From positions 1 through 12,751 of the forward strand of contig CAKUSF010000055.1 in the NCBI GenBank assembly GCA_934678915.1: 12,751 bases of DNA. Reading direction: 5' to 3'. The position numbers and the translations under genes were made by a program. How positions within the stretch are numbered: position 1 is the stretch's first letter; each line of letters starts with the position of its first letter. Under the pieces are notes generated by a model that was not told the DNA's origin, searched no databases, and was given only the letters and a program-made list of their open reading frames with translations. Below are positions 1-6,367 of this stretch, piece by piece. Origin of the DNA: an uncultured Bacteroidales bacterium (GTDB taxonomy: Bacteria > Bacteroidota > Bacteroidia > Bacteroidales > UBA932).

Positions 1-21
1 CCATTGCCTTTTTTTTTCATG

Positions 22-52
22 CAAAGGTAAATACCCTATCTAATCAAGTCAA
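22..52 (-). promoter_or_regulatory. Putative Bacteroidota-type promoter reading off the left edge
   Basis: Read on the minus strand, TACCTTTG at 29-22 matches the Bacteroidota -7 consensus TAnnTTTG exactly. A TTG at 52-50 lies 20 nt upstream, the usual spacing for the -33 element. It would start a transcript leftward, out of the window. It begins only about 20 bp past the stop codon of the truncated secreted paralogue, so it probably serves a separate gene beyond position 1. An ATG followed by a run of A on the minus strand (20-18) lies too close to the expected start of transcription to be a confident start codon. Confidence 0.45.
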
Positions 53-71
53 TACGTAATCGCGGAGACGC

Positions 72-347
72 TTACTTAAACGCAGAACCCTCAAAACGAG
101 ATAACCCTTTCTGCTGAAACACAATAGCATCATCATTATAGCATATACTATTCTGAGAATATGCGTCTTCTGGTTTCCTTAACTCTACCGTCGAAGGAAC
201 CATAATAGTAAAAGCAGATTTCCCTGTGTATTTACTCCAACTCACCAAGGAGTCATCAATCGGTTGTGCATATAATAAACGGACAAGCAATAACAACGGA
301 AAAACAATTACCGAAACAAAGACTCGTCTACATATAACCCTTTTCAT
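72..347 (-). pseudogene. Short secreted protein, truncated paralogue of the 408-983 gene
   Basis: This 91-residue product has a strong signal peptide: a basic N-terminus (MKRVICRR), a hydrophobic stretch at about 9-25, and likely cleavage after YA at residues 26-27. The ATG at 347-345 is preferred over an upstream in-frame TTG at 386 because it places the basic n-region at the true N-terminus. The motif LLYAQPIDD followed by a VS pair recurs in the neighbour at 408-983, and a later segment with VP and a hydrophobic strand (AIVFQQ) aligns roughly with VP and AVFNVM there. The neighbour is about twice as long, and this copy stops just after that point. The two other minus-strand frames reach stops within about 35 bases and show no convincing continuation. 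I read it as a truncated duplicate, last in the accessory operon; a short functional secreted peptide is possible. Confidence 0.55.
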
Positions 348-407
348 ATAGTCAATATTAAGCATTTGCATATCAAGGCTACTCAACAGTCATCAAACGA
401 TTCTTCG

Positions 408-983
408 CTAATAAACAGAATATTGATCCGGAAATCTTATAGAAGCCGTTATGTAAGCCACACTGGAACTAAACGACTTTGGATCCGCAAATAAATCAAA
501 GAAATTGATAGCGATAATCCGATCTTCATAACAAGTGTAGTAGCGAAGTGCTTTGCTTTTAACCTGAGAATAATAACTTTTACGTACCTCTTCCGAACTT
601 ATAACGACAAAAGGGTATTTGTCAATATTAACAAGACTATGGCCAAGCTCAGTAAATTCTATAACATCGGGATCGTTTCTAAATTCCGTTCTTAATAGTG
701 TCAGAATGTTGTCCACTTGTTGCTTTCTAAATTCATTCCGAGAAATAAAGGTCCGTGATTCGAGAATCATAACGTTGAACACTGCTCCATTGCTATGATA
801 GCTCTTAACTATATGTGGCAAATCTGATTGTTTTTCTTTCCATCCTTCAGGCACCTTAAATTCCATATTAACGCCCAATGACTTTTTCAAGCCATCAATA
901 CTAACATAGCCATCATCTATAGGTTGAGCATAAAGTAAAACAAACTGGCACAGAAGCCAAATCACAACAAACGATCGTCTCAT
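408..983 (-). CDS. Secreted protein of about 191 aa, possible Mog1/PsbP-like fold
   Basis: Start taken at the ATG at 983-981. An in-frame TTG at 989 overlaps the upstream stop and is less likely. The N-terminus MRRSFVVIWLLCQFVLLYA is a clear signal peptide with predicted cleavage between A19 and Q20, so the product is exported to the periplasm or beyond. The mature part begins QPIDD and continues with a strand plus VPEGW, then alternating strands and helices, ending with a hydrophobic strand and SIRFPDQY. A strand/VP-x-GW opening followed by a RYYTCYEDR segment and a terminal strand resembles small Mog1/PsbP/DcrB-like alpha-beta proteins. That is an inference from pattern, not a recognised domain. 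It is fifth in the minus-strand operon, 2 bp after the stop of the DUF805 gene, and is followed by a truncated paralogue. Function unknown. Confidence 0.8.
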   Translation of the reverse strand: MRRSFVVIWLLCQFVLLYAQPIDDGYVSIDGLKKSLGVNMEFKVPEGWKEKQSDLPHIVKSYHSNGAVFNVMILESRTFISRNEFRKQQVDNILTLLRTEFRNDPDVIEFTELGHSLVNIDKYPFVVISSEEVRKSYYSQVKSKALRYYTCYEDRIIAINFFDLFADPKSFSSSVAYITASIRFPDQYSVY

Positions 984-985
984 AT

Positions 986-1570
986 TCAATATAATCTCTG
1001 GAAATATTCACCCTTGGGATTATTGCCATATTTATTAGTTCCAGGCACACTATCCGCGAAAAGCAGATAGAAGTAATATAGTGGGATTAGTATATAGAAA
1101 CCACTGTGCCCTCTGTCGTGGCAGCGCCTTACTGCGGTTGACAAAAATACATATAAAGCGGCGACTACAACAAATGATACAGCAGGATCATCCTCAATCA
1201 TCGGAGCACAAACTCTACACAATGAATTCAAAATAACAAACACTATGATATACTCCGTACGACGTGAACGCCCTTTGAATGTCAAAAAGTGTGAGAACAT
1301 TTTGGTGTTGTCCACAACCTTTCTTCCACTTTCATCAACTTCAGCATCTTTTGTGACAGTCTCGTCTGTCACATCATCCTTAGCAATATTATCCACCGGA
1401 GGTGGCAACAATTCCAATATCGGAACAAGCTCCTCAACTTCGGATGCTTTTACCCAATCTGAAGTACCTTCCTTCCAGACCAATGTGTCCTTGTTGATTT
1501 CCTGTTCCTTTAACTGTTCAAGGGTCAATGGTCCTTTCTGAACACCGTTGTTTGAGATAAAATAGTTCAT
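986..1570 (-). CDS. GYF_2 and DUF805 domain membrane protein
   Basis: A 194-residue protein. Residues 1-50 fit the GYF_2 domain: an N-terminal strand, a GPLTLEQL segment at 13-20, then VWKEGTSDWVKASEV at about 31-45. An acidic, low-complexity linker follows at about 55-90. Residues 91-194 fit DUF805: the FKGRSRRTEY signature at 98-107, two or three hydrophobic membrane segments, the VRRCHDRGHSGF motif at about 148-158, and a C-terminal PGTNKYGNNP. DUF805 proteins are small inner-membrane proteins, and GYF_2 is thought to be a protein-interaction module in bacteria; no reaction is known for this pairing. Its start lies 12 bp after the DUF2971 stop and its stop is 2 bp before the next ATG, so it is translated within the operon. 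Confidence 0.88.
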   Translation of the reverse strand: MNYFISNNGVQKGPLTLEQLKEQEINKDTLVWKEGTSDWVKASEVEELVPILELLPPPVDNIAKDDVTDETVTKDAEVDESGRKVVDNTKMFSHFLTFKGRSRRTEYIIVFVILNSLCRVCAPMIEDDPAVSFVVVAALYVFLSTAVRRCHDRGHSGFYILIPLYYFYLLFADSVPGTNKYGNNPKGEYFQRLY

Positions 1571-1582
1571 TTGTTTATATCA

Positions 1583-2371
1583 TTAATCATTATCTTTATC
1601 TAAATCAATCTCTTCATCCACTCCTGATATCGGCCAAACAATATCATCATCAATTTGAAGAGTTCGCTTACCTAATTCTATAGAATAATTGTATACGCTA
1701 AATTTACAAGCAGCCTTAAGTTTTGAGAGTAGTTTATACTGTTCGCTTTCTTTGTAAGAATTAGTTTGTACGCATATTATAGCAGCAATAAGCGAATCCC
1801 CTAAAGGTAAATAACATGACTCATTATGATCTTTAGATTTTGCAAGCAACCTAATCTCCTTCTCGTAAGACCAACAAATATTTTTCTTATAGAATATTTC
1901 AGAGATGTGGCACTCAACGTAACGTCTAATCTCTTCTTCTGTTTTTCCTTCTGCAATTACCAGATTTTGATAGTCTTTCTCGTACTCAATAGACTTATCT
2001 TTCGGCACACCTTCACACGTATAATGCTGTTCATGTATCGTGAACAGTTTCTCCTTATCAAAAACGAGGCATACTCCTTGTCCCTTCTCTGCATAATACC
2101 CCCATAAACAATCTATGGCGAAGCCCCTTTCATAATTGTTTGTATCCTCTGTCAGGCTAATTGACCTATATTCCGACAAAACCCTACGAAGTGTTTGTGA
2201 GTCTATATTATCCAACAAATCTCTGTAAGATTCAGCAATATCATTCATATTGGCAAATTCGCCAAATCTTAATGAATTAGATAGAATTATCTTTATCGCA
2301 GCATTAAGGCTGGTATAATGGAATATATGGTTTCCATTATACGTCATCACGTTCTTTTGGTTATCGCTCAT
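1583..2371 (-). CDS. DUF2971 domain protein
   Basis: A 262-residue soluble protein with no signal peptide or membrane segment. The DUF2971 pattern is visible throughout: IFHYTSL at 16-22, a leucine-rich helix followed by LRFGEFANMNDIAESY at 34-49, LWGYYAEKGQGVCLVFD at 89-105, and a C-terminal KKNICWSYEKEIRLLAK at 162-178. The ordered H-Y-T, W-x-x-Y and E-x-E-x-R motifs are the conserved core of the family. Its biochemical activity is, as far as I know, uncharacterised. The leading H-Y-T and the late glutamates recall ADP-ribosyltransferase-like folds, but this is speculation. ATG at 2371 is taken as the start; a second ATG at residue 9 is also possible. It is third in the operon, 17 bp after the lipoprotein gene. 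The C-terminus is very acidic (DEEIDLDKDND). Confidence 0.85.
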   Translation of the reverse strand: MSDNQKNVMTYNGNHIFHYTSLNAAIKIILSNSLRFGEFANMNDIAESYRDLLDNIDSQTLRRVLSEYRSISLTEDTNNYERGFAIDCLWGYYAEKGQGVCLVFDKEKLFTIHEQHYTCEGVPKDKSIEYEKDYQNLVIAEGKTEEEIRRYVECHISEIFYKKNICWSYEKEIRLLAKSKDHNESCYLPLGDSLIAAIICVQTNSYKESEQYKLLSKLKAACKFSVYNYSIELGKRTLQIDDDIVWPISGVDEEIDLDKDND

Positions 2372-2388
2372 TTAGAGTCATATTATTG

Positions 2389-3390
2389 TTATTCAAGTTT
2401 TTTCAACGCTTCGACAAAATTCATCTCTCTAGCATACCGCGAACGCTTCCAATCGTTTTCTTTCTCTGACATATATTTCGAATAAGGTATATATTTATAG
2501 CCGCCTTCATAACTGAAGCCAAGCATTTCTTCGAATACCTCTTTCCAGACACTTTCACGATAATCCCTATCATTCGATAGTATATATTTTTCGACTGATT
2601 CAGGTATATGTAAATCTGAAATTGAATATTCGTTGCCATTTAGCAACGAAACTTTAATTACGCAAACTTTTCCTGTCCCGAAGTTTTGATAATATTGTGC
2701 TCTGTCTGAATAATATGAAAAATCGCGTGTGATAGCAGAACCAAACACGTCACGCTTAACCCTAAAATATCTATCATTAAACTTAAATATACATTGTTTT
2801 ACAGGTTCAGATTTAGGAATTAATTCAAATGTCAAATGAACATTTGTCTCTCCTTTCAGCATCCAAGGCTCATTTACCACATTCTCTTCTAATAATTTTA
2901 CATCAATATACTTAGAGAAATAATCACTAACTTGCTTACTCCATGAGTTCAGAATGGAGTCAACTTTTTTATCATAGTGGCCATAAAGTTCCCTCCATGA
3001 ATCAGTGCATTTGCTCCAATAATCAAAATATTCATCGATATCCGCACTCTCTTCATTGTCAAATTCATAATACTTATACAAACTCCTCCAAGTGATATCG
3101 GCAAACATCACATTCTCTTGATAGCCGCACTTTAAAATTTTTGGACAATATTCAGAGTAAAAGTTGTCAAAACCATATAACTGATGACATTTCCTTATTT
3201 GCTTGGCAGTTAATGGTTCAAACACACTTTTATTCGGAATCTTTGCGGTATATCTAAGAAAGTGACGTTGTTGGTAGTAGTAATGCTTAACCTTTGAGCA
3301 ACCTATAAAACTGATAGAAAGGAACAGCATCAATATACCACGAATACAATAACGCACTCCGTTTGCTTTCATCTTCATCAATGAAGTCAT
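2389..3390 (-). CDS. Lipoprotein of unknown family
   Basis: The product is about 333 residues. Its N-terminus carries a lipoprotein signal: a basic region, a hydrophobic stretch at about 18-29 and a lipobox SFIGC with the candidate lipidated cysteine at residue 31. This predicts anchoring in the inner or outer membrane facing the periplasm. The start could be residue 1, 5 or 7, all methionines. The mature protein is rich in Tyr, Trp, Phe and charged residues, with a Tyr-rich segment directly after the cysteine and a predicted helical middle (about 120-175); the rest appears mixed alpha/beta. I do not recognise any domain. The start codon follows the stop of the upstream LRR gene after a single base, so the two are almost certainly translationally linked. 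Confidence 0.72.
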   Translation of the reverse strand: MTSLMKMKANGVRYCIRGILMLFLSISFIGCSKVKHYYYQQRHFLRYTAKIPNKSVFEPLTAKQIRKCHQLYGFDNFYSEYCPKILKCGYQENVMFADITWRSLYKYYEFDNEESADIDEYFDYWSKCTDSWRELYGHYDKKVDSILNSWSKQVSDYFSKYIDVKLLEENVVNEPWMLKGETNVHLTFELIPKSEPVKQCIFKFNDRYFRVKRDVFGSAITRDFSYYSDRAQYYQNFGTGKVCVIKVSLLNGNEYSISDLHIPESVEKYILSNDRDYRESVWKEVFEEMLGFSYEGGYKYIPYSKYMSEKENDWKRSRYAREMNFVEALKKLE

Positions 3391-3391
3391 A

Positions 3392-4003
3392 TTACTCTGG
3401 CAACAATTCTAATATATCGCGATGGGTATACTCTTTGCCTCGATAAACATACATAAACTCATAGTTACTATTCTGCGTTGCATGTCCTACTGACCTAATA
3501 TTGTCAGGCAGAAAGACCTTCGCAAGATTAGAGCAACGGTAAAAAGCATTAATGTCTATTTTCCGCAGAGAGTCCGGAAGATAGATCACTTTGACATCTT
3601 TGCAAGTCTTAAATGCAAAATGAGCGATTTCTTTTGTGCCGTCAATAACGTGGTATTCTTCACCGTGAGCGTTTGGATAGGCAATCAACTGTTTATGGTC
3701 TTTTGAGTACAATACTCCATCTACGGACGAATAATTTGGATTCTCTTCATCCACTACTATACGTTCAAGATTAAAGCATTCGTAAAAACACCATTCAATG
3801 TTTCTAATGGTAGATGGGATACGTAATTCTCTTAGGCGATCCTTATTGTCAAATGAATTGAACCCAATCTTTTCCAAGGTGAAAGTCAATCCTTCAAACA
3901 CTGCGTCTTTAGGAAGTTCAAGAACTCCTTTCTCATCAATCAAAGAATCAATCTTCATAATAGTTTTATCAAAGACTCCTAAGGTTCCTATTGGGAGTGT
4001 CAT
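3392..4003 (-). CDS. BspA-type leucine-rich repeat protein (LRR_5)
   Basis: The product has up to 203 residues, no signal peptide and no sorting tag, so it is probably cytoplasmic. The BspA-type LRR pattern is clear: LRELRIPSTIRNIEWCFYECFNLERIVVDEENPNYSSVDGVLYS at about 57-100, then two more units around KDVKVIYLPDSLRKIDINAFYRCSNL and VFLPDNIRSVG at about 135-173. The NPNYSSVDGVLY segment is a hallmark of these repeats. They act as protein-binding surfaces. Two starts are possible: ATG at 4003, or ATG at 3958 (MKIDSLIDEKG). If the weak -7 box at 4019-4012 is used, the transcript would begin only a few bases from 4003, which favours 3958. It is the first gene of the six-gene accessory operon, and its upstream region is one arm of a large inverted duplication. 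Confidence 0.82.
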   Translation of the reverse strand: MTLPIGTLGVFDKTIMKIDSLIDEKGVLELPKDAVFEGLTFTLEKIGFNSFDNKDRLRELRIPSTIRNIEWCFYECFNLERIVVDEENPNYSSVDGVLYSKDHKQLIAYPNAHGEEYHVIDGTKEIAHFAFKTCKDVKVIYLPDSLRKIDINAFYRCSNLAKVFLPDNIRSVGHATQNSNYEFMYVYRGKEYTHRDILELLPE

Positions 4004-4011
4004 TAATTATA

Positions 4012-4019
4012 CAAAGAAA
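4012..4019 (-). promoter_or_regulatory. Weak -7-like box ahead of the accessory operon
   Basis: Read on the minus strand the sequence is TTTCTTTG, one mismatch from the Bacteroidota -7 consensus TAnnTTTG. No clear TTG -33 element is seen at the expected spacing. It is the best candidate promoter for the six-gene minus-strand operon. It lies partly inside the outer end of an imperfect inverted duplication. Confidence 0.25.
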
Positions 4020-4209
4020 GTGTGGAGCCGATTCGTTTACCTAAAGAGAGGCTCTGACAAAACCCGAATAGAAGTAAACAGATACAATCCCCACACCTGT
4101 ATCGTTGTGTGGGGAACACGCAAACGAATACAGATGAACAGCGCTGTCGTCATCCTTCTATTCACGAAACTGTCAGATTTCTCTTTAAGGATAGTTCGAA
4201 AACACTTTC
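4016..4209. repeat. Imperfect inverted duplication, arms about 95 bp, centre near 4115
   Basis: Blocks on the left recur as reverse complements on the right, in reverse order and with a constant coordinate sum. GAAAGTGT 4016-4023 pairs with 4202-4209. CCTAAAGAGA 4040-4049 pairs with 4180-4190 (one extra T). TCTGACA 4053-4059 pairs with 4171-4177. GAATAGAAG 4066-4074 pairs with 4155-4163. CTGTAT 4097-4102 pairs with 4128-4133. The sums are 8225 to 8230, so this is one continuous diverged palindrome rather than scattered matches. Smaller hairpins sit inside it: a 9-bp stem at 4088-4096/4107-4115 and the palindrome ACAGCGCTGT at 4138-4147. It abuts the start codon of the accessory operon and lies at the composition boundary. 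It could be a MITE-like remnant, a mobile-element end, or a mirrored duplicate of the operon's upstream region. Confidence 0.7.
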
Positions 4210-4401
4210 ATCAAATATGTCCGTTTCAGGCACTTGGCCTAAAACAATGCTAATTTAGTAATAAATTCTGAATGTGAGGCATTATATTCCCATTTTCGAT
4301 TCATTTTTACTTCATAATGTTCACGACAAGCGAGCAATACATCGTGCCGCAAAGCTTGTCGAAGCGACATCTGTGTCATGTACGGCTAATCAAAATGTTT
4401 G

Positions 4402-4450
4402 GATAACCCGTGGAAATCTATTAAATTTTGGCACATTTCCACGGGTTATC
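4402..4450. repeat. Perfect 16-bp inverted repeat (strong hairpin)
   Basis: GATAACCCGTGGAAAT at 4402-4417 is exactly reverse-complemented at 4435-4450, leaving a 17-base AT-rich loop (4418-4434). No run of T follows on either strand, so it is not a typical intrinsic terminator. It also lies upstream of both flanking genes, where a terminator is not expected. It could be a transposon inverted repeat, a protein-binding dyad, or part of an RNA gene. Confidence 0.8.
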
Positions 4451-4615
4451 GAACAAAAACGCAATGCCTAAAACTAGTCAATGTATTTCTGTTTCTTTGA
4501 TCCGTTTTACTTTGCATGTTCTTCCGAAAGGAGACTGGAATGTCCCCATAGAAGCGCTGGATGGGCAAATCGGCAAGACGGAATGATTTTATTCGTCATT
4601 TAAAGAGATTTTCCG

Positions 4616-4623
4616 TAACTTTG
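4616..4623 (+). promoter_or_regulatory. parA promoter, Bacteroidota -7 box
   Basis: TAACTTTG matches the TAnnTTTG consensus exactly and ends 23 bp before the parA ATG, which gives a short leader. No clean TTG lies at the usual distance upstream (4593-4596 reads TCGT), so the -33 element is weak. It is expected to drive parA, parB and the DUF5683 gene. Confidence 0.65.
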
Positions 4624-4646
4624 AAAGTTGAATATAAACTCAGGAT

Positions 4647-5426
4647 ATGGGAAAAGTCATAGCTATCGCCAATCAGAAAGGTGGAGTGGGAAAGACCACT
4701 ACCGCCATCAACCTTGCGGCCTCTCTGGCCGTGCTGGAGAAGAAGGTGCTCATCATCGACGCAGACCCTCAGGCTAACACGACATCAGGGCTGAATTTCT
4801 CTCCGGACAACGACGAGAAGAGGACGATCTACGAGGTGATGATCGGCACGATTGACATCCAGGACGCCTTGATCCAGACGGAGATCCCTGACCTTCAGAT
4901 GATTCCGTCACACATCAACCTTGTCGGAGCGGAGATCGAGATGATCGATGTGGAGGACAGGGAGACTATCCTGAAGAGAAGGCTCGCCCCGATCCGTGAC
5001 AACTACGACTACATCATCATCGACTGCTCCCCTTCCCTGGGACTCATCACCATCAACGCCCTATCAGCCGCGGATTCCGTGATGATTCCTGTGCAGCCGG
5101 AGTTCTTCGCTTTGGAGGGGCTCGGAAAGCTACTCCAGACCATCAGGCTGGTGCAGAGCGGTGTGAACCCGTCGCTTACTATAGAAGGGTTCGTAGTGAC
5201 GATGTTCGACGGCAGGACGAAGGTTCACGCACAAGTTGTGAACGAACTAAAGGAGCATTTCCAAGACATGGTTTTCAACACAGTGATTCAGAGGAGCATA
5301 CGTCTCAGCGAAGCTCCTTCACACGGCAAGCCTATCATCCTCTACGATGTGGTGAGCAACGGCACAACCAACTACATGAACCTAGCCAAGGAAGTGCTTG
5401 AGAAAAACGAAAGACAATCACGATGA
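4647..5426 (+). CDS. parA: Chromosome partitioning ATPase ParA (Soj)
   Basis: A 259-residue P-loop ATPase of the ParA/MinD superfamily. The deviant Walker A motif KGGVGKTT spans residues 11-18, with the signature lysine at both ends. VLIIDADPQAN at 34-44 is the A' motif, and DYIIIDCSPSLG at 121-132 carries the Walker B aspartate D126. Length and the absence of an N-terminal DNA-binding extension fit the chromosomal Soj type rather than plasmid type Ia ParA. In the cell, ATP-bound dimers bind the nucleoid and, with ParB bound to parS, help move replication origins apart. The start is fixed by the first codons matching the family N-terminus and by the promoter just upstream. The stop overlaps the parB start as ATGA, indicating translational coupling. 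Confidence 0.97.
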   Translation: MGKVIAIANQKGGVGKTTTAINLAASLAVLEKKVLIIDADPQANTTSGLNFSPDNDEKRTIYEVMIGTIDIQDALIQTEIPDLQMIPSHINLVGAEIEMIDVEDRETILKRRLAPIRDNYDYIIIDCSPSLGLITINALSAADSVMIPVQPEFFALEGLGKLLQTIRLVQSGVNPSLTIEGFVVTMFDGRTKVHAQVVNELKEHFQDMVFNTVIQRSIRLSEAPSHGKPIILYDVVSNGTTNYMNLAKEVLEKNERQSR

Positions 5427-6358
5427 GCAACAACAAACAGGAAAACAGATTGGGCAAGGGTCTAAGCGCCCTTTTGGGAGACAATCTGACAATCGGACCG
5501 GAAAGGAAGCCGGTCGGCTACATAAATAAAGAAATAGCAGGAGCAAAACCTGAACAGGACTACGGTGACGTGCTGAGGATTCCGGTGGATCTGATCGAGC
5601 CGAACCCTTACCAGCCTCGTATGGCATTCGACAGCGAGGCTCTGGAGGAACTCACCGATTCTATCAGGACATTCGGACTGATCCAACCGATCTCGGTGCG
5701 CAAGCTCAAGAACGGGCGTTATCAGATCATCAGCGGTGAGCGCAGGTTCAAGGCCTGCAAGAGGGCGGGAATGGATATCATCCCGGCCTACATACGCACG
5801 GCCGATGACCAGGGGATGCTGGAGATGGCCATCGTGGAGAACATCCAAAGGCAGGATCTCGATCCGATCGAGGTTGCGATGAGCTACCAAAGACTGATGG
5901 ACGAGTGCAATCTCACCCAAGAGATGATGGCGCAGCGTGTCGGCAAGAAGCGCGCTTCGGTCGCCAACTATCTTAGACTGCTCAAACTTCCTACGAAGGT
6001 ACAGCACGACCTCAAGACCGGGCTCCTCAGCACCGGCCATGCGAAAGTGCTTCTCGGAGTGGAGGATCCTCATATTCAGGAACTTCTCTGCGACCTCGTG
6101 ATAAAGGACGGCCTTTCCGTGCGTCAACTGGAGGAGAAGGTCCACAAACTGAGCAAAGGCGAAAATGCCAAACCAACCACTAAGCAACAGGATCTTCCTG
6201 ATGAATATTACCGCGTCCTGGAGCACATCGGCAAGTTTTTTGATAACAGCATCAGCCTGAAACGCTCCGCCTCCGGAAAGGGAACTATGACAATCAAGTT
6301 CAACTCCGATGAGGAAGTGGGCAGATTCCTCAAGGCTCTTGAGGATTCGAACATCTAA
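5423..6358 (+). CDS. parB: Chromosome partitioning protein ParB (Spo0J)
   Basis: A 311-residue ParB. The N-terminus carries the RLGKGLSALLG segment (9-19) typical of chromosomal ParB and thought to contact ParA. The ParB/Srx CTPase domain starts near residue 51 (IPVDLIEPNPYQPR); it includes the GERRFKA motif at 105-111 and ENIQRQDL at 139-146, which form the CTP-binding pocket and clamp. A helix-turn-helix for parS recognition lies at about 164-186, with VGKKRASVANYLRLLKLP. The last 60 or so residues should form the dimerisation domain. ParB loads at parS, closes as a CTP-dependent sliding clamp and recruits ParA and SMC. No copy of the canonical parS palindrome was found in the window by eye. 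The gene overlaps parA by 4 bp and is followed 9 bp later by the DUF5683 gene. Confidence 0.97.
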   Translation: MSNNKQENRLGKGLSALLGDNLTIGPERKPVGYINKEIAGAKPEQDYGDVLRIPVDLIEPNPYQPRMAFDSEALEELTDSIRTFGLIQPISVRKLKNGRYQIISGERRFKACKRAGMDIIPAYIRTADDQGMLEMAIVENIQRQDLDPIEVAMSYQRLMDECNLTQEMMAQRVGKKRASVANYLRLLKLPTKVQHDLKTGLLSTGHAKVLLGVEDPHIQELLCDLVIKDGLSVRQLEEKVHKLSKGENAKPTTKQQDLPDEYYRVLEHIGKFFDNSISLKRSASGKGTMTIKFNSDEEVGRFLKALEDSNI

Positions 6359-6367
6359 AAAGACACG

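Larger units (their letters stand above)
4004..4646. other. Gene-poor boundary between accessory operon and parA
   Basis: This stretch of about 640 bp separates the divergent LRR gene and parA. It holds the inverted duplication (4016-4209), an 8-bp stem at 4324-4331/4354-4361, the perfect 16-bp stem hairpin at 4402-4450, and the parA promoter. Frames longer than 60 codons here show no domain and unnatural composition. A 40-codon ATG frame at 4464-4586 is the only one with a plausible protein-like look, and it is treated as a finding rather than a gene. No tRNA, rRNA or CRISPR signal is seen. Confidence 0.7.

Noticed and set aside
984..989. TTG start for the secreted protein at 408-983
   Set aside because: The ATG two codons later gives the same signal peptide with a normal basic start and avoids a rare start codon.
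3798..4253. Plus-strand frame of 151 codons
   Set aside because: Half of it is antisense to the LRR gene and the rest runs through the inverted duplication; composition is not protein-like.
4396..4404. DnaA-box-like TTATCCAAA on the minus strand near parA
   Set aside because: It has one mismatch to the consensus, stands alone and lies at the foot of the hairpin; a single near-match is expected by chance and does not indicate an origin.
4274..4471. Plus-strand frame of 65 codons
   Set aside because: It runs through the two hairpins in the boundary region, and its translation shows no domain or plausible start context.
4647..6358. Search for a parS site within or near parAB
   Set aside because: No copy or near-copy of the canonical parS palindrome was seen in the window by eye.
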